From Rhodanobacter denitrificans (GTDB lineage: Bacteria; Pseudomonadota; Gammaproteobacteria; Xanthomonadales; Rhodanobacteraceae): a DNA stretch of 64,000 nt. Each line of letters starts with the position of its first letter. The first letter of the stretch is position 1. The stretch covers positions 62,001 through 126,000 of the forward strand of contig QFPO01000011.1 of NCBI GenBank assembly GCA_003241385.1, written 5' to 3'. Made by a program: the position numbers and the translations under genes. The notes under the pieces are model-generated. The model saw only the letters and a list, made by a program, of their open reading frames with translations, was not told where the DNA came from and did not search any database. Shown piece by piece: positions 36,352 to 45,859 of the stretch.

Positions 36352-38052
36352 TCAGAGCGCGAGCAGGGCCAGGTGGTCGGCGATCGGGCCGAGCACCAGC
36401 ACCGGCATGAACTGCAGCAGGGTCAGGATCAGCACGACGGCGATCAGCGTCAGCGCGAAGGTCGGGGTTTCGACGCGCAGCGTGCCGGGGCCTTCCGGTG
36501 CGGCGCGCTTGCGCGCGAGCGAGGCGGCGATCGCCAGCGGGACGATCAGCGCCGGATAGCGGCCGAGCAGCAGCACCACCGTCGTGCTGAGGTTCCACCA
36601 CGGCGTCGCGTCGCCGAGGCCTTCGAAGCCCGAACCGTTGTTCGCGTATGCCGAGGCGTACTCGTAGAACACCTGGCTGATGCCGTGGAACCCGGGATTG
36701 GAGGTGCCGGCGAGCGACGGCAGCGCCAGCGTGATCGCGGTGAAGACCAGCAGCACCAGCGGCTGCAGCAGCACCAGCACGGCCAGCAGCCTGACCTCGT
36801 GCGCTTCGATCTTGCGGCCGAACAGTTCCGGCGTGCGGCCGGTCATCAGGCCGGCGACGAACACGCCGAGCAGCAGATAGACCAGGAATTGCTGCAGGCC
36901 GCAGCCGATGCCGCCCCAGATCGCGTTGATCAGCATGTCGGCGATCGCGACCAGTCCGGTCAGCGGCACGAGCGAGTCGTGCATCGCGTCGACCGAGCCG
37001 TTCGAGGTCTGCGTCGTCACGGCCGCCCACAGCGCGGATGGCACGTCGCCGAAGCGCACTTCCTTGCCTTCCATCAGCGCGACGTCGCCGGACGTACCGG
37101 ACCCGCTCTCCGCCCACAGGGCCGCGCCGGTCGAGGCCAGCGACATCGTCAGCATCGTGCCGAAGACCAGGGCCGTCAGCCTGCGGCGGCCGGTGAACGC
37201 GCCGACCATGAACGTGATCGCGACCGGGATCAGGACGATCGCGAGCATCTCCAGCAGGTTCGACAGCGGCGTCGGATTCTCGAGCGGCACCGCGCTGTTG
37301 GGACCGTACCAGCCGCCGCCGTTGGTCCCGAGCTGCTTGACCGCGACCATCGCCGCGACCGGACCGACCGGTATCTTCTGCGCGGGCATCCCGGCCGACG
37401 CGTCGATCGGCGTCGCGACCGGACCGCCCTGCAGCGTCGACGGCACGCCCTGCCAGGTCAGCGCCGACGACCACAGCAGGCACAGCGGCAGCAGCACGCG
37501 CACGGTCGGCCGGATCACGTCGGCCCAGTAGTTGCCGACGTCGGCCTCGCCGCCGGGTGCTGCGGCATCGCGCGCCACGCGTCCGCCGAACAGGCCGCGC
37601 AGCGTCGCGACGACCAGCGCCAGGCCCATCATCGGCGTCACCATCTGCAGGCCGACGATCGCGGTCATCTGCGCCAGATGCGACAGCTGCGCCTGGCCCG
37701 CGTAGTGCTGCTGGTTGGTATTGGTCAGGAACGAGACCGTCGTGTGCAGCGCGAGATCCCAGCGCATGTTCGGCGCGTCGTTGGGATTGAGCGGCAGCCA
37801 GGCCTGCGTCATCAGGACGATCCAGGCCAGCGCGCCGACGAGGAGATTGCTGGCCAGGAAGGCGGCCGCATAGGCCTTCCAGCCCATGCCCTGCGCCGGA
37901 TCGACGCCGAGCAGACGGTAGATCGGACGCTCGATCGCACCGAACAGCCGGTCGCCGCGCATCGGCGCGGCCCGCATCACCGCAGCCAGGTAATGCCCGA
38001 GCGGCCAGCCCAGTGCGATCGCGAGCGCGAAGACGAGCAGGCACTCAGTCAT
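36352..38052 (-). CDS. kdpA: Potassium-transporting ATPase channel-like subunit KdpA
   Basis: The 566-residue membrane protein carries repeated pore-loop elements of the KdpA/Trk superfamily: VSFLTNTNQQHYAG, GTNGGGWYGPNSAVPLENPTP, TQTSNGSVDAM and YAYANNGSGF-like SAYANNGSGFEGL. KdpA selects and conducts K+. ATG 38052 overlaps the end of kdpF by 8 bp. The length compares with 557 residues in E. coli. Confidence 0.97.
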   Translation of the reverse strand: MTECLLVFALAIALGWPLGHYLAAVMRAAPMRGDRLFGAIERPIYRLLGVDPAQGMGWKAYAAAFLASNLLVGALAWIVLMTQAWLPLNPNDAPNMRWDLALHTTVSFLTNTNQQHYAGQAQLSHLAQMTAIVGLQMVTPMMGLALVVATLRGLFGGRVARDAAAPGGEADVGNYWADVIRPTVRVLLPLCLLWSSALTWQGVPSTLQGGPVATPIDASAGMPAQKIPVGPVAAMVAVKQLGTNGGGWYGPNSAVPLENPTPLSNLLEMLAIVLIPVAITFMVGAFTGRRRLTALVFGTMLTMSLASTGAALWAESGSGTSGDVALMEGKEVRFGDVPSALWAAVTTQTSNGSVDAMHDSLVPLTGLVAIADMLINAIWGGIGCGLQQFLVYLLLGVFVAGLMTGRTPELFGRKIEAHEVRLLAVLVLLQPLVLLVFTAITLALPSLAGTSNPGFHGISQVFYEYASAYANNGSGFEGLGDATPWWNLSTTVVLLLGRYPALIVPLAIAASLARKRAAPEGPGTLRVETPTFALTLIAVVLILTLLQFMPVLVLGPIADHLALLAL

Positions 38053-38161
38053 GGCGGCGGCCCGTCGCGGTGCGCACGCGCCACGTGATCAGCAGGAACA
38101 TCAGGCCGGCACCGGCGAGCACGCCCGCCGCGCCCAGCAGCAGATACAGACATTCGATCAT
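38045..38161 (-). CDS. kdpF: Small membrane subunit KdpF
   Basis: This 38-codon frame encodes a single hydrophobic helix (LYLLLGAAGVLAGAGLMFLL) followed by a basic tail (WRVRTATGRRHD). Its size, position before kdpA and overlap with the kdpA start are those of KdpF, a lipid-like stabiliser of the Kdp complex. The sequence is longer at the C-terminus than E. coli KdpF (29 residues). It begins 10 bp after the porin gene. Confidence 0.85.
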   Translation of the reverse strand: MIECLYLLLGAAGVLAGAGLMFLLITWRVRTATGRRHD

Positions 38162-38171
38162 CGCGGCGTAC

Positions 38172-38891
38172 TCAGAATGCGGCCTGCAGCGCCGCTTCGA
38201 CGCGCGAGCCGGCCAGATCCGGAAACAGCGTCTCGGCGGCGCCGTCGGTGGCGTGCGCGGTCAGGCGCAGTTCGAACGGTGCCTTGAATGCCCAGACCGC
38301 GCCGAGCTGCGCATGCGCGTAGCCGTCGCCGTCGGCTCCGTCGAGCCGGTAGTAGCCGGCCGCGGCCTCGAGACGGACCCGATCGCCGAGCGGCCACTTC
38401 GCGCCGAGCTGCGCATAGACGCCGGCGTCGCCGCTCGCGAGCGCATCGTTCGAATAGCCGAGCTGCAGCCAGACGTGCTGCCTCCAGGTCAGCACGCCGA
38501 TGGCCTCGGTCCAGTCGAGGTCGACCTGCGCGGACGGATAGCGGTAGTGCGTCAGATTGAGGTCGAGCGCCCAGTCGGCGGACGGCGCGCCGCTCCAGCC
38601 GAGCACGAGGTCCAGCTCGCTGCTCGCTCCGGTCTCCGGCGCGAACTCGACCGTCGAGCCCCAGACTGCGCCGTACCAGCCGCCGTCGCCGGCCGCCTTG
38701 AAGCCGGCTTGCGCGGCCACGTCACCGCGGGTTTGCGTGATGCCGCGCCAGACGTAGTCGCTGGTCAGCGCGGCCGAGCCGCTGACGCCGCCTGCATCGG
38801 CGACCGAAGCAGCCGCCAGCAGCACGGCGGCCGCGACCGGTGGGACGACGCGCGCAGGCGTCGGGGCATGTGGAAACGAACGGGAGGACAT
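38172..38891 (-). CDS. TorF family putative outer-membrane porin
   Basis: The 239-residue protein has a signal peptide (cleavage near SVADAGG, 32) and then GSAALTSDYVWRGITQT, the hallmark of the TorF/TIGR02001 family. The alternating beta-strands end in a terminal Phe (ALQAAF), as in outer-membrane barrels. It is the first gene before kdpF (10 bp apart), so it is probably cotranscribed with the Kdp pump. A role in letting ions or small solutes cross the outer membrane under potassium limitation is inference. Confidence 0.88.
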   Translation of the reverse strand: MSSRSFPHAPTPARVVPPVAAAVLLAAASVADAGGVSGSAALTSDYVWRGITQTRGDVAAQAGFKAAGDGGWYGAVWGSTVEFAPETGASSELDLVLGWSGAPSADWALDLNLTHYRYPSAQVDLDWTEAIGVLTWRQHVWLQLGYSNDALASGDAGVYAQLGAKWPLGDRVRLEAAAGYYRLDGADGDGYAHAQLGAVWAFKAPFELRLTAHATDGAAETLFPDLAGSRVEAALQAAF

Positions 38892-39064
38892 CGCGGTGAT
38901 CCTGGCGGAAGGAGCTCCGCCGACCGCGAAAGTCTGGGCGTGGCGCGCGTAAAGCCGCCATGCGCGAGGGCGCCGCGGCCGTCAATTCCGCGTAAAAAGA
39001 CCGCCCCTGATGCCGTCCCGTCCCGCCAGCGAGCACACGATCGCGGCCGGTGGCGGGTTCCGCG

Positions 39065-40282
39065 CTAGCGCAGCGCGGCCACCGCGACCGATGCGGCGAC
39101 GCAGCCGAGCACGATCCACAGCGACGAAACCCGCGCGAATGCGAGCAGCGCGAAACCGGCCACCGCGATGACGACGTCGACCGGCGCGTGTACGCCTTCG
39201 GTCCAGACCGGATCGTAGAAGGCCGCGGCGAGCAGGCCGACGACCGCGGCGTTGACGCCGGCCATCGCGCCGGCGGCCAGGCGATGCTGCGCGAGTCGCG
39301 CCCAGACCGGCAGCACTGCGAGCAGCAGCAGGAAGCCCGGCGCGAACACCGCGATCAGGGCGATCGCGGCGCCGACGCCGGGCGGCGCACCGATCGGGAT
39401 CGCGGCGCCGAGATACGCCGCGAGCGAGAACATCGGACCGGGCACGGCCTGGGCGGCGCCGTAGCCGGCGAGGAAGCTGTCGGCTCCGATCCAGCCGGTG
39501 TCGACCACGCCGTGCTGCAGCAACGGCAGCACGACGTGGCCGCCGCCGAAGACCAGCGCACCGGCCCGATAGAACGCACTCGCGATGCCCGCGGCGGTCG
39601 GCACCTCGGACGCCGGCACCGCCCACGCGACGCCGAGGCCGGCCACGTACAGCGCGAGACACACCGCGGCGCCACGGGCACCGTGACGCAGCGGAACGGG
39701 CGCGGCGGCCGTCGCGCGCAGATGCCGGCACCACCACAGGCCGAGCCCGCCGCCGAGCGCGATCGCGACCAGTTGCGCCGAAGCGCTGCCGGCCGCGATC
39801 ACCAGTACCGCGGCGCCGGCGGCGATCAGGATGCGCGGGACGTCCGGCGTCAGCTGCCGCACCATGCCGAGCAGGCCATGCGCGACGACGACGACCGCGA
39901 CCAGCTTCAGGCCGTGCAGCGCCGCGGCGCCGATACCGCCGCCGAGCCGCGGCGCCAACGCTGCGAAACCGACCATCAGCAGGGCCGACGGCAGCGTGAA
40001 ACCCACGAACGCGGCCAGCGCGCCGCGGCCGCCGGCGCGCCACAGCCCGATCGCGAAGCCGAGCTGGCTGCTGGCAGGTCCCGGCAGGAACTGGCACACG
40101 GCCAGCAGCTGCGCGAACTGCGCTTCGTCGAGCCAGCGGCGACGCTGCACGAATGCCTCGCGCATGTAGCCGACGTGCGCGATCGGGCCGCCGAACGAGG
40201 TCAGTCCGAGCTTCAGACACGCGCCGAACACCTCGGCGGCGCTGCCCGGTGCATGCATCGTGTCGGCATCGCTGGGATTCAT
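39065..40282 (-). CDS. chrA: Chromate transporter (ChrA family)
   Basis: The 405-residue protein has two homologous CHR halves. The first carries KLGLTSFGGPIAHVGYMREA and QFLPGPASSQLGFAIGL (near 60-85). The second carries GALVFGGGHVVLPLL and GYGAAQAVPGPMFSLAAYLG (near 240-290). ChrA proteins export chromate using the membrane potential. ATG 40282 is chosen; ATG 40258 would also fit. It is monocistronic, downstream of a divergent-looking 200-bp gap that faces the DUF72 gene. The natural substrate may differ from chromate. Confidence 0.92.
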   Translation of the reverse strand: MNPSDADTMHAPGSAAEVFGACLKLGLTSFGGPIAHVGYMREAFVQRRRWLDEAQFAQLLAVCQFLPGPASSQLGFAIGLWRAGGRGALAAFVGFTLPSALLMVGFAALAPRLGGGIGAAALHGLKLVAVVVVAHGLLGMVRQLTPDVPRILIAAGAAVLVIAAGSASAQLVAIALGGGLGLWWCRHLRATAAAPVPLRHGARGAAVCLALYVAGLGVAWAVPASEVPTAAGIASAFYRAGALVFGGGHVVLPLLQHGVVDTGWIGADSFLAGYGAAQAVPGPMFSLAAYLGAAIPIGAPPGVGAAIALIAVFAPGFLLLLAVLPVWARLAQHRLAAGAMAGVNAAVVGLLAAAFYDPVWTEGVHAPVDVVIAVAGFALLAFARVSSLWIVLGCVAASVAVAALR

Positions 40283-40486
40283 CGGTATCGACGGCCGATC
40301 GGGTCTGGAGTCCGGAGTCTTCCCGCAGCGATCGGCGGGCTGCCGACGAACCGGTGACGACGTCCCGCCATCGATCGCATAGCGCCGGACCGGCGCCACG
40401 CCAATCTACCCGACCCGGACCTGCATCGGAATGACAGACGCACTGCGCGCGGCGGATGCGCTGTGCGGCGCCGTCAAGCCGTGACG

Positions 40487-41356
40487 CTATCGCGCATCGA
40501 GCCGCCGGATCAGCGCCTGCGCGTCGGCCGGTGCGCGCACCTTGGCATCGTTGTCGAAGTAGCAGTACACGTCGCGGCGTGCCCGGCGCGGCGCGGTCTC
40601 GGCGATGCGCTGCGCATCGTCCGGTTCGCGGCCCTGCGCCCAGGCGCGGATGCGTTCGGCCCAGCGGTCCAGTGCCGCGTCCCCGTAGCCGCTCGTATAG
40701 AGCTCGGCGTCGCCGTGCAGGCGCAGGTAGACGAAGCCGGCCGTGACGTCCTCCAGGTACGGCCAGCGCCCGGCCGTATCGGCCACGACCAGGGCGACGC
40801 GATGCCGGCGCAGCAGCGCGATGAAGTCCGGATCGCGGAAACTCTCGTGGCGCACCTCGAGCGCGTGCCGCAGCGGCCGCACGCGGTCGATCGACAGCGC
40901 GCTGCGGCCGCGCATGCGCGATACCTCGCGCCGGCGCGCCAATGCCAGCGCCTGGCCGGTGTCGCGCGGCAGCAGGCGCAGGAACGCATCGAGCTGCGCC
41001 GGGTCGTAGCGCAGCGACGGCGGCAGCTGCCAGAGCAGCGGGCCGAGCTTGGCGCGCAGACGCAGCACGCCCGATGCAAGGAAGTTGGCCAGGGCCCGCT
41101 CGGTGTCGCGCAGGCGCAGGATGTGCGTGATGTAGCGCGGCGCCTTGACCGAGAACACGAAGCGCGCCGGCGTGTCGTCGTGCCAGGCCGCATAGCGCTC
41201 CGGCGTCTGCAGCGAATAGAACGATCCGTTGATCTCGATGCTGTCGAGCAGGCCGGCCGCATAGGCCAGTTCGCTGCGCTGCGGCAGATCCTTCGGATAG
41301 AAGCGGCCGCGCCACGGCGCATAGCGCCAGCCGGAGATGCCGATGCGGATGCTCAT
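40487..41356 (-). CDS. DUF72 (YecE-like) family protein
   Basis: The 289-residue protein begins IRIGISGWRYAPWRGRFYP, the standard DUF72 opening, and has the TIM-barrel-like blocks SIEINGSFYSLQ, FVFSVKAPRYITH, LALEVRHESF-like HALEVRHESFRD and VYCYFDNDAKVRAP. The biochemical function of the family is not settled. The start at ATG 41356 matches the family N-terminus exactly. Confidence 0.93.
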   Translation of the reverse strand: MSIRIGISGWRYAPWRGRFYPKDLPQRSELAYAAGLLDSIEINGSFYSLQTPERYAAWHDDTPARFVFSVKAPRYITHILRLRDTERALANFLASGVLRLRAKLGPLLWQLPPSLRYDPAQLDAFLRLLPRDTGQALALARRREVSRMRGRSALSIDRVRPLRHALEVRHESFRDPDFIALLRRHRVALVVADTAGRWPYLEDVTAGFVYLRLHGDAELYTSGYGDAALDRWAERIRAWAQGREPDDAQRIAETAPRRARRDVYCYFDNDAKVRAPADAQALIRRLDAR

Positions 41357-41625
41357 CGGCGCAGCTTGGCAGCCGGCCGGTTAATCGCAGCCTGCCGCGC
41401 CGCTGCACGGCCGTTCGGCGCCGGCGACACGGGCGCACGATACCGGTCGCGGCGAACGGCGAGCCCGCCGCGGCTCGTCGGCGCGGGACGCCGTTCGCAC
41501 TGCGCCGGCCGCGACCCGTCCGGTCGCCGCTGCCGACCGACGACGACGACACCGATGATGGCCGCGCCGGCGCCGTCGCGCCGGTGCCGCGGCAGCGCCG
41601 CGGCCGACACGGGAGCCCTGCCACC

Positions 41626-42732
41626 ATGGTCCGAGTCAAGCGCATCGTCCGTTACCTGCTCGTCGCGGCGATCGTCGGCGTCGCCGCGCTCGCGGTCGCG
41701 ATCCGCTACGACGCGCCGTGTCCGGCCCCCGCGCCCGACGCCGAAGGGCTCGATGCGATGCGCGCGGTGATCCATGCCTGCTACGGCACGAGCGAGGTGC
41801 TGCGGCTGGCGCGGATCCGCAAGCCGGTGCCGGCCGAGGACGAGGTACTGGTGCGCGTGCGCGCGGCGGCACTGAACCCGCTGGACGTGCACGAGATGAC
41901 CGGCAAGCCGTACGTGATGCGGCTGTCGGCCGGCTTCGGCCGGCCCGAGGAGATGCGTGCCGGCGTCGATTTCGCCGGTACCGTCGAGGCGGTCGGCAGC
42001 CGCGTCACGCGCTGGTCGGTCGGCCAGGACGTGTTCGGCGCGCGCAGCGGCGCACTGGGCGACTACGTCCTCGTGCGCGAGCAGCGTCTGATCGCGGCCA
42101 AGCCGCCGCAGCTGAGCTTCGAGGAAGCCGCCGCCCTGCCGGTGGCCGCGACGACCGCGCTGCAGGGGCTGCGCGATGCCGGCGGCCTGCGCACCGGCCA
42201 CCAGGTGCTGATCAACGGCGCATCGGGCGGCGTCGGCAGCTATGCGGTGCAGATCGCCAAGGCGCTCGGCGCCGAGGTGACCGGCGTGTGCAGCACGCGC
42301 AACGTCGAACTGGTGCGCATGCTCGGCGCCGACCACGTGATCGACTACACGCAGGACGATTTCACCGCGCGGCCCGAACGCTACGATCTGATCCTCGACA
42401 ACGTCGGCAACCATTCCCTGCGCGATACGCGGCGCGTGCTGAAACCGGGCGGCACCCTGGTGCTGATCGGCGGTCCCAAGCGCGATCCGTGGCTGGGCCC
42501 GCTCGGCCGGTCGCTGCTGGCCGTGCTGAGCGCACCGTTCGTCGAGGCGAACGTGACGACGATGCTGGCCGATCTCAATCCGGACGATCTGCAGACGCTG
42601 GCCGCGATGGCGAACGCCGGTACGCTCAAACCCGTGATCGACCGCCGCTACCGGCTCGACGAGGTCGCTGCCGCGATCGACTACGTCGCGCAGGGCCACG
42701 CGCGCGGCAAGGTCGTGGTGACGTTGGACTGA
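41626..42732 (+). CDS. Membrane-anchored zinc-independent MDR oxidoreductase (quinone-reductase type)
   Basis: The 368-residue protein starts at ATG 41626 with a hydrophobic anchor (VRYLLVAAIVGVAALAVAI, 8-26). A medium-chain dehydrogenase domain follows: MRAVIHACYGTSEVLRL, AALNPLDVHEMTG, FAGTVEAVGSRV and a Rossmann loop NGASGGVGS (197-205) for NAD(P)H. The cysteines of the catalytic and structural zinc sites are missing, so it belongs to the quinone reductase-like branch. The substrate is unknown. The N-terminal anchor is unusual for the family and would place the enzyme at the inner membrane, either side possible. Confidence 0.88.
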   Translation: MVRVKRIVRYLLVAAIVGVAALAVAIRYDAPCPAPAPDAEGLDAMRAVIHACYGTSEVLRLARIRKPVPAEDEVLVRVRAAALNPLDVHEMTGKPYVMRLSAGFGRPEEMRAGVDFAGTVEAVGSRVTRWSVGQDVFGARSGALGDYVLVREQRLIAAKPPQLSFEEAAALPVAATTALQGLRDAGGLRTGHQVLINGASGGVGSYAVQIAKALGAEVTGVCSTRNVELVRMLGADHVIDYTQDDFTARPERYDLILDNVGNHSLRDTRRVLKPGGTLVLIGGPKRDPWLGPLGRSLLAVLSAPFVEANVTTMLADLNPDDLQTLAAMANAGTLKPVIDRRYRLDEVAAAIDYVAQGHARGKVVVTLD

Positions 42733-42937
42733 TCGCGCACGGGATCCGTCCGCCAGTGGCCGCGGTGCGCGCGATCGACGACGCTGCCGGCATGAGCCGT
42801 CCGCGCCGACCGCGTGCCGGTGAGCGCGGCGCTGTACCGGCGCAGACCCGCACGCTGGCGTGCGCCGTGGCCGCGGCTGACGATCCTGCCGTGGACCGAA
42901 GGCAGCGGCCGGGCGCGACCGACCGCACCGGCCCGCC

Positions 42938-44476
42938 TCAGTCGAACGGCTCCACGAACAGGTAATCGCTCTGGTACAGCACCTGGACCGCGCCGGCGTC
43001 GGTCGCGTCGGCCTCGTCGTACAGATAGGCGCCGATCGCCAGATCGGCGCGGCTGTCGTCGTTGAAGTCGCCGGCCGCCAGCGCCGAGCCGAACTGTTCG
43101 TTCGCACGCGGCCCGGCGATCCGCAGCGGTCTCTTCGGCAGGATCGGCCGGATCGTCGCAGGATCGAGCGAGCTGGCGCCGAGCCGCGGCATGACCAGCC
43201 AGACCGCACCAGCCGCGTCGACGCCGTCGACGTCGGTGAACGGCGCACCGATCGCAAGGCTGCGCGCGAGACAGCTGATGAACACGCAATCGTAGGCCAG
43301 ATGCGCGTCCAGCAGCACCTGGCCGAAGCGCGCATCGGACGAATCGATGCCGGGCAGGACCGGCGGCGTCATGCGCTGGTTGCGGGCCGCGTCGAGCCCG
43401 GTGGAAGAGCCGTAGATCACGTGGACGGCACCGCCGCCGTCGGTCGTCGGCGCACCGATCACCAGATCGTCGGCCATGACGATCAGGGTGTCGAAATCGC
43501 CGGCCGTCAGCGCGCTGCCGAAGCCGCCGCTGCTCGCACAATCGCCGTCGATGCCGAGCGCGCCTGGCCGCCAGATCCGCGTCGCGCTGGTGACGACGCC
43601 GGCCGCCGACCCGGCCAGCACGACCACGCCGCCGCCGCGGTCGGTCCCGTTCGGGCAGGTCGCATTCGGCACGCCGACGGCGAGCTCGTCGTAGCCGTCG
43701 GCGTCGAAATCGCCGGCCGCGACGGCCCAGCCGTAACGGTCGCCCTCGCGCGGCGCGAACGTCAGGCCGTCGTTGCTGCGATCGAACAGCCGCGCGCCCG
43801 GTGCCGCGAGTCCGCCCGCCGTGCCGTAGACGACCATCACCGCGCCGGCGCCATCCTGGCCGGCGACGACCTGGCCACGCAGGCCGATCGCGAGATCGTC
43901 GTAGCCGTCGTCGTCGAAGTCGCCGCTGGCCAGCGCGTTGCCGAGGTGCGCCTGCGCGACCGGGCTGCCGGGGAACGTGCCGCCGGCACGGATCGTCGCC
44001 TGGACCGACCAGACGCCGTTGACCGCACGGTCGAGCACGTAGACCGTGCCGGCGCCGGCGGCGCCGCCGACGTTGACGAACGGATGCCCCACCGCGATCT
44101 CGTCGCGGCCGTCGCCGTCGAAGTCGCCGCGCGCAAGCACGCCGGACTGGAACGGCGTCGTGACCGTCGAGGTCAGGAACGGAATCAGCGGATTCGTCGT
44201 CGACAGATCCCACGCGACGCCGAGCGCGATGCGCAGACGCGTGCTGCCGCTCTCGGCGATCGCGAGGTCGTCCACGCCGTCGTCGTCGAAATCGCCGCCG
44301 ACGATGCCGCGACCGAACCCGCCGTCGGCCGGATCCGCATACGGATTGCGCAGCAGCAGGTTGCGGAACGGCCCGACCTGATCGGCCGCCGCGACCGGTC
44401 CGGCCAGCATCGCCACGGCCAGCCACGGCCAGCCGCGCCGCAGCCAGGCGGCCGGCATGATCCTCGCAATCGACAT
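42938..44476 (-). CDS. Secreted FG-GAP (integrin-like) repeat protein with LF-x-x-P-F-D tail
   Basis: The 512-residue protein has a GGAG site, a signal peptide (cleavage near PVAAADQ) and about seven FG-GAP repeats of 55-65 residues. The repeats contain calcium-binding GDFDDDGVDDLAIG loops (GDFDGDGRDEIAVG, GDFDADGYDELAVG), which form a seven-bladed propeller. It ends SDYLFVEPFD at the stop codon, a member of the shared tail set. Likely a surface or extracellular binding protein; partner unknown. Monocistronic. Confidence 0.9.
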   Translation of the reverse strand: MSIARIMPAAWLRRGWPWLAVAMLAGPVAAADQVGPFRNLLLRNPYADPADGGFGRGIVGGDFDDDGVDDLAIAESGSTRLRIALGVAWDLSTTNPLIPFLTSTVTTPFQSGVLARGDFDGDGRDEIAVGHPFVNVGGAAGAGTVYVLDRAVNGVWSVQATIRAGGTFPGSPVAQAHLGNALASGDFDDDGYDDLAIGLRGQVVAGQDGAGAVMVVYGTAGGLAAPGARLFDRSNDGLTFAPREGDRYGWAVAAGDFDADGYDELAVGVPNATCPNGTDRGGGVVVLAGSAAGVVTSATRIWRPGALGIDGDCASSGGFGSALTAGDFDTLIVMADDLVIGAPTTDGGGAVHVIYGSSTGLDAARNQRMTPPVLPGIDSSDARFGQVLLDAHLAYDCVFISCLARSLAIGAPFTDVDGVDAAGAVWLVMPRLGASSLDPATIRPILPKRPLRIAGPRANEQFGSALAAGDFNDDSRADLAIGAYLYDEADATDAGAVQVLYQSDYLFVEPFD

Positions 44477-44555
44477 CGCACACTCCTATGGACAGGGGAT
44501 GCCGTGTCCACGGGAAACGCCGCGTGCAGGGGCCACGATGGGCGGCCCGGCGCGA

Positions 44556-45134
44556 TCAGGCCGGCTGGCCGCCCCAGTGCACGCGCCACATGTAGGCATC
44601 CAGCGTCTCGGGCCGCGCCGTGTAACGCTCGATCCACGTCGGCAGCTGAGCGCCGATCAGGCGGCCCCAGGCGTGCGCGTCGGATTCGTCGAGATAGTAC
44701 AGCCCGCTATCGGGCCAGGCCGCCCGCAGGCCGAGGTCGATGAAGGACTGCATCGTGCGCAGACTGACGTCACGCTGCTCGCGCCAGATGTCGACCTCGA
44801 ACTCGGTCTGCGCGGCGACGTGGTCGCGCACGCGCGCCTGCTGCGCGAGAAATGCCGCGATCATCGCCTCGTCGGCGTACTGGTACCACGACACCGTCGC
44901 ATCGTCCCGATCGCTGACGCGATCCGGCGCCGTGATCGACGGCCGGAACTGGCCGGGCTGATGCGGAATCGCGGACGCCTTCGGATTGATCTGGAATCGG
45001 AATTCCAGCGTCTCGTCCGGCAGCACGCAGTCGTACTTCGACGGCTTGCCGCGCCTGCGCCGGAAGGAGGCCGGCAGTCCGGCCGCGGCGAGACCGGCAT
45101 CGAAAGCGGGATAGAACAGATCGGACGTGATCAT
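44556..45134 (-). CDS. Hypothetical cytoplasmic protein
   Basis: The 192-residue protein (ATG 45134) has no signal peptide and no membrane segment. It is rich in Trp, Tyr and charged residues, with SKYDCVLPDETLEFRFQINP at 33-52 and a C-terminal WIERYTARPETLDAYMWRV. The beta-then-helical pattern is mildly reminiscent of small DUF4304-like proteins but I do not recognise it. Codon use matches the genome, so it is probably a real gene. Confidence 0.6.
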   Translation of the reverse strand: MITSDLFYPAFDAGLAAAGLPASFRRRRGKPSKYDCVLPDETLEFRFQINPKASAIPHQPGQFRPSITAPDRVSDRDDATVSWYQYADEAMIAAFLAQQARVRDHVAAQTEFEVDIWREQRDVSLRTMQSFIDLGLRAAWPDSGLYYLDESDAHAWGRLIGAQLPTWIERYTARPETLDAYMWRVHWGGQPA

Positions 45135-45504
45135 CGAGCCTCTCCAGGCGGACGCTGCGCAGCATATCGGACCGCGGCGTCGAGCCGGCAGATACGCGTC
45201 GATCGACGAAGAGCCTGCATCGACCGAGACGTCGGCCGATACGCGATCGCGACAATCCGAGAGGACATGCGCGCGCCGAGCGCCGTCGCGCCAGCGCGCA
45301 TCAGCGACGCAGCGTTCACGCGCTTCGCGCTTCGCGTATCGCGTGCGCAATCGCGCGCGCGTCAACTTGTGTGTCATACCGTGTCTGATACGCGCAAGCG
45401 TGATGGAGCCGTCACATCACGCCATACGCCGTCACTAGGATGCGCTCGGCCGTCGCCATGCCGCGACGGCGCCCGTCGCATCGGCCGTCCCGAGGTATCA
45501 CCGC
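45135..45504. other. Gene-free region between two small hypothetical genes
   Basis: No gene is recognised. The stretch between about 45330 and 45440 is less GC-rich, and contains CACTAGGATGC with a TAGGAT that could serve as a -10 box for the rightward small gene. It is a divergent intergenic region, so promoters for both neighbours should lie here. Confidence 0.4.
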
Positions 45505-45765
45505 GTGAAGTTTGCGGTCACGACCAGCAAGCTGTTCTACGAAAGCATCGACGAGATCGAGCGTCTGTCCACCCTGGGCTTCCACTTCCGGCCGGCGTTA
45601 CCGCATGCGCCCGATGACGACATGCCGGTGCCGATGCGTATCGGCGGACGTCCGACGATCCAGCTGACGGCAATGGCGGCCCTGATCGCGCTGGCCCGCG
45701 ACCACGGCGGCCGCATCACGCTCGATGCCCACGAGCAGGAAATCATGCTGTTGAACGGCGGTTGA
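45505..45765 (+). CDS. Small hypothetical protein
   Basis: The 86-residue frame starts at GTG 45505 and encodes KFAVTTSKLFYESIDEIERL and RIGGRPTIQLTAMAALIALA, with an acidic, mixed alpha/beta character and no export signal. I do not recognise a family. The moderate length, the low bias of a chance frame and the position behind a plausible promoter make it more likely real than not. Confidence 0.5.
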   Translation: MKFAVTTSKLFYESIDEIERLSTLGFHFRPALPHAPDDDMPVPMRIGGRPTIQLTAMAALIALARDHGGRITLDAHEQEIMLLNGG

Positions 45766-45859
45766 TCGGCCGCCGAGCGAGGCCGGCGCCGCCCTGTCAC
45801 CGACGTGCCGTCGCGGCGGCATGATCAGCCGCGACGGCGCCGCTGCGCACGGCGCCTGC

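Noticed and set aside
41626..42732. Zinc alcohol dehydrogenase
   Set aside because: The cysteines that bind catalytic and structural zinc are absent.
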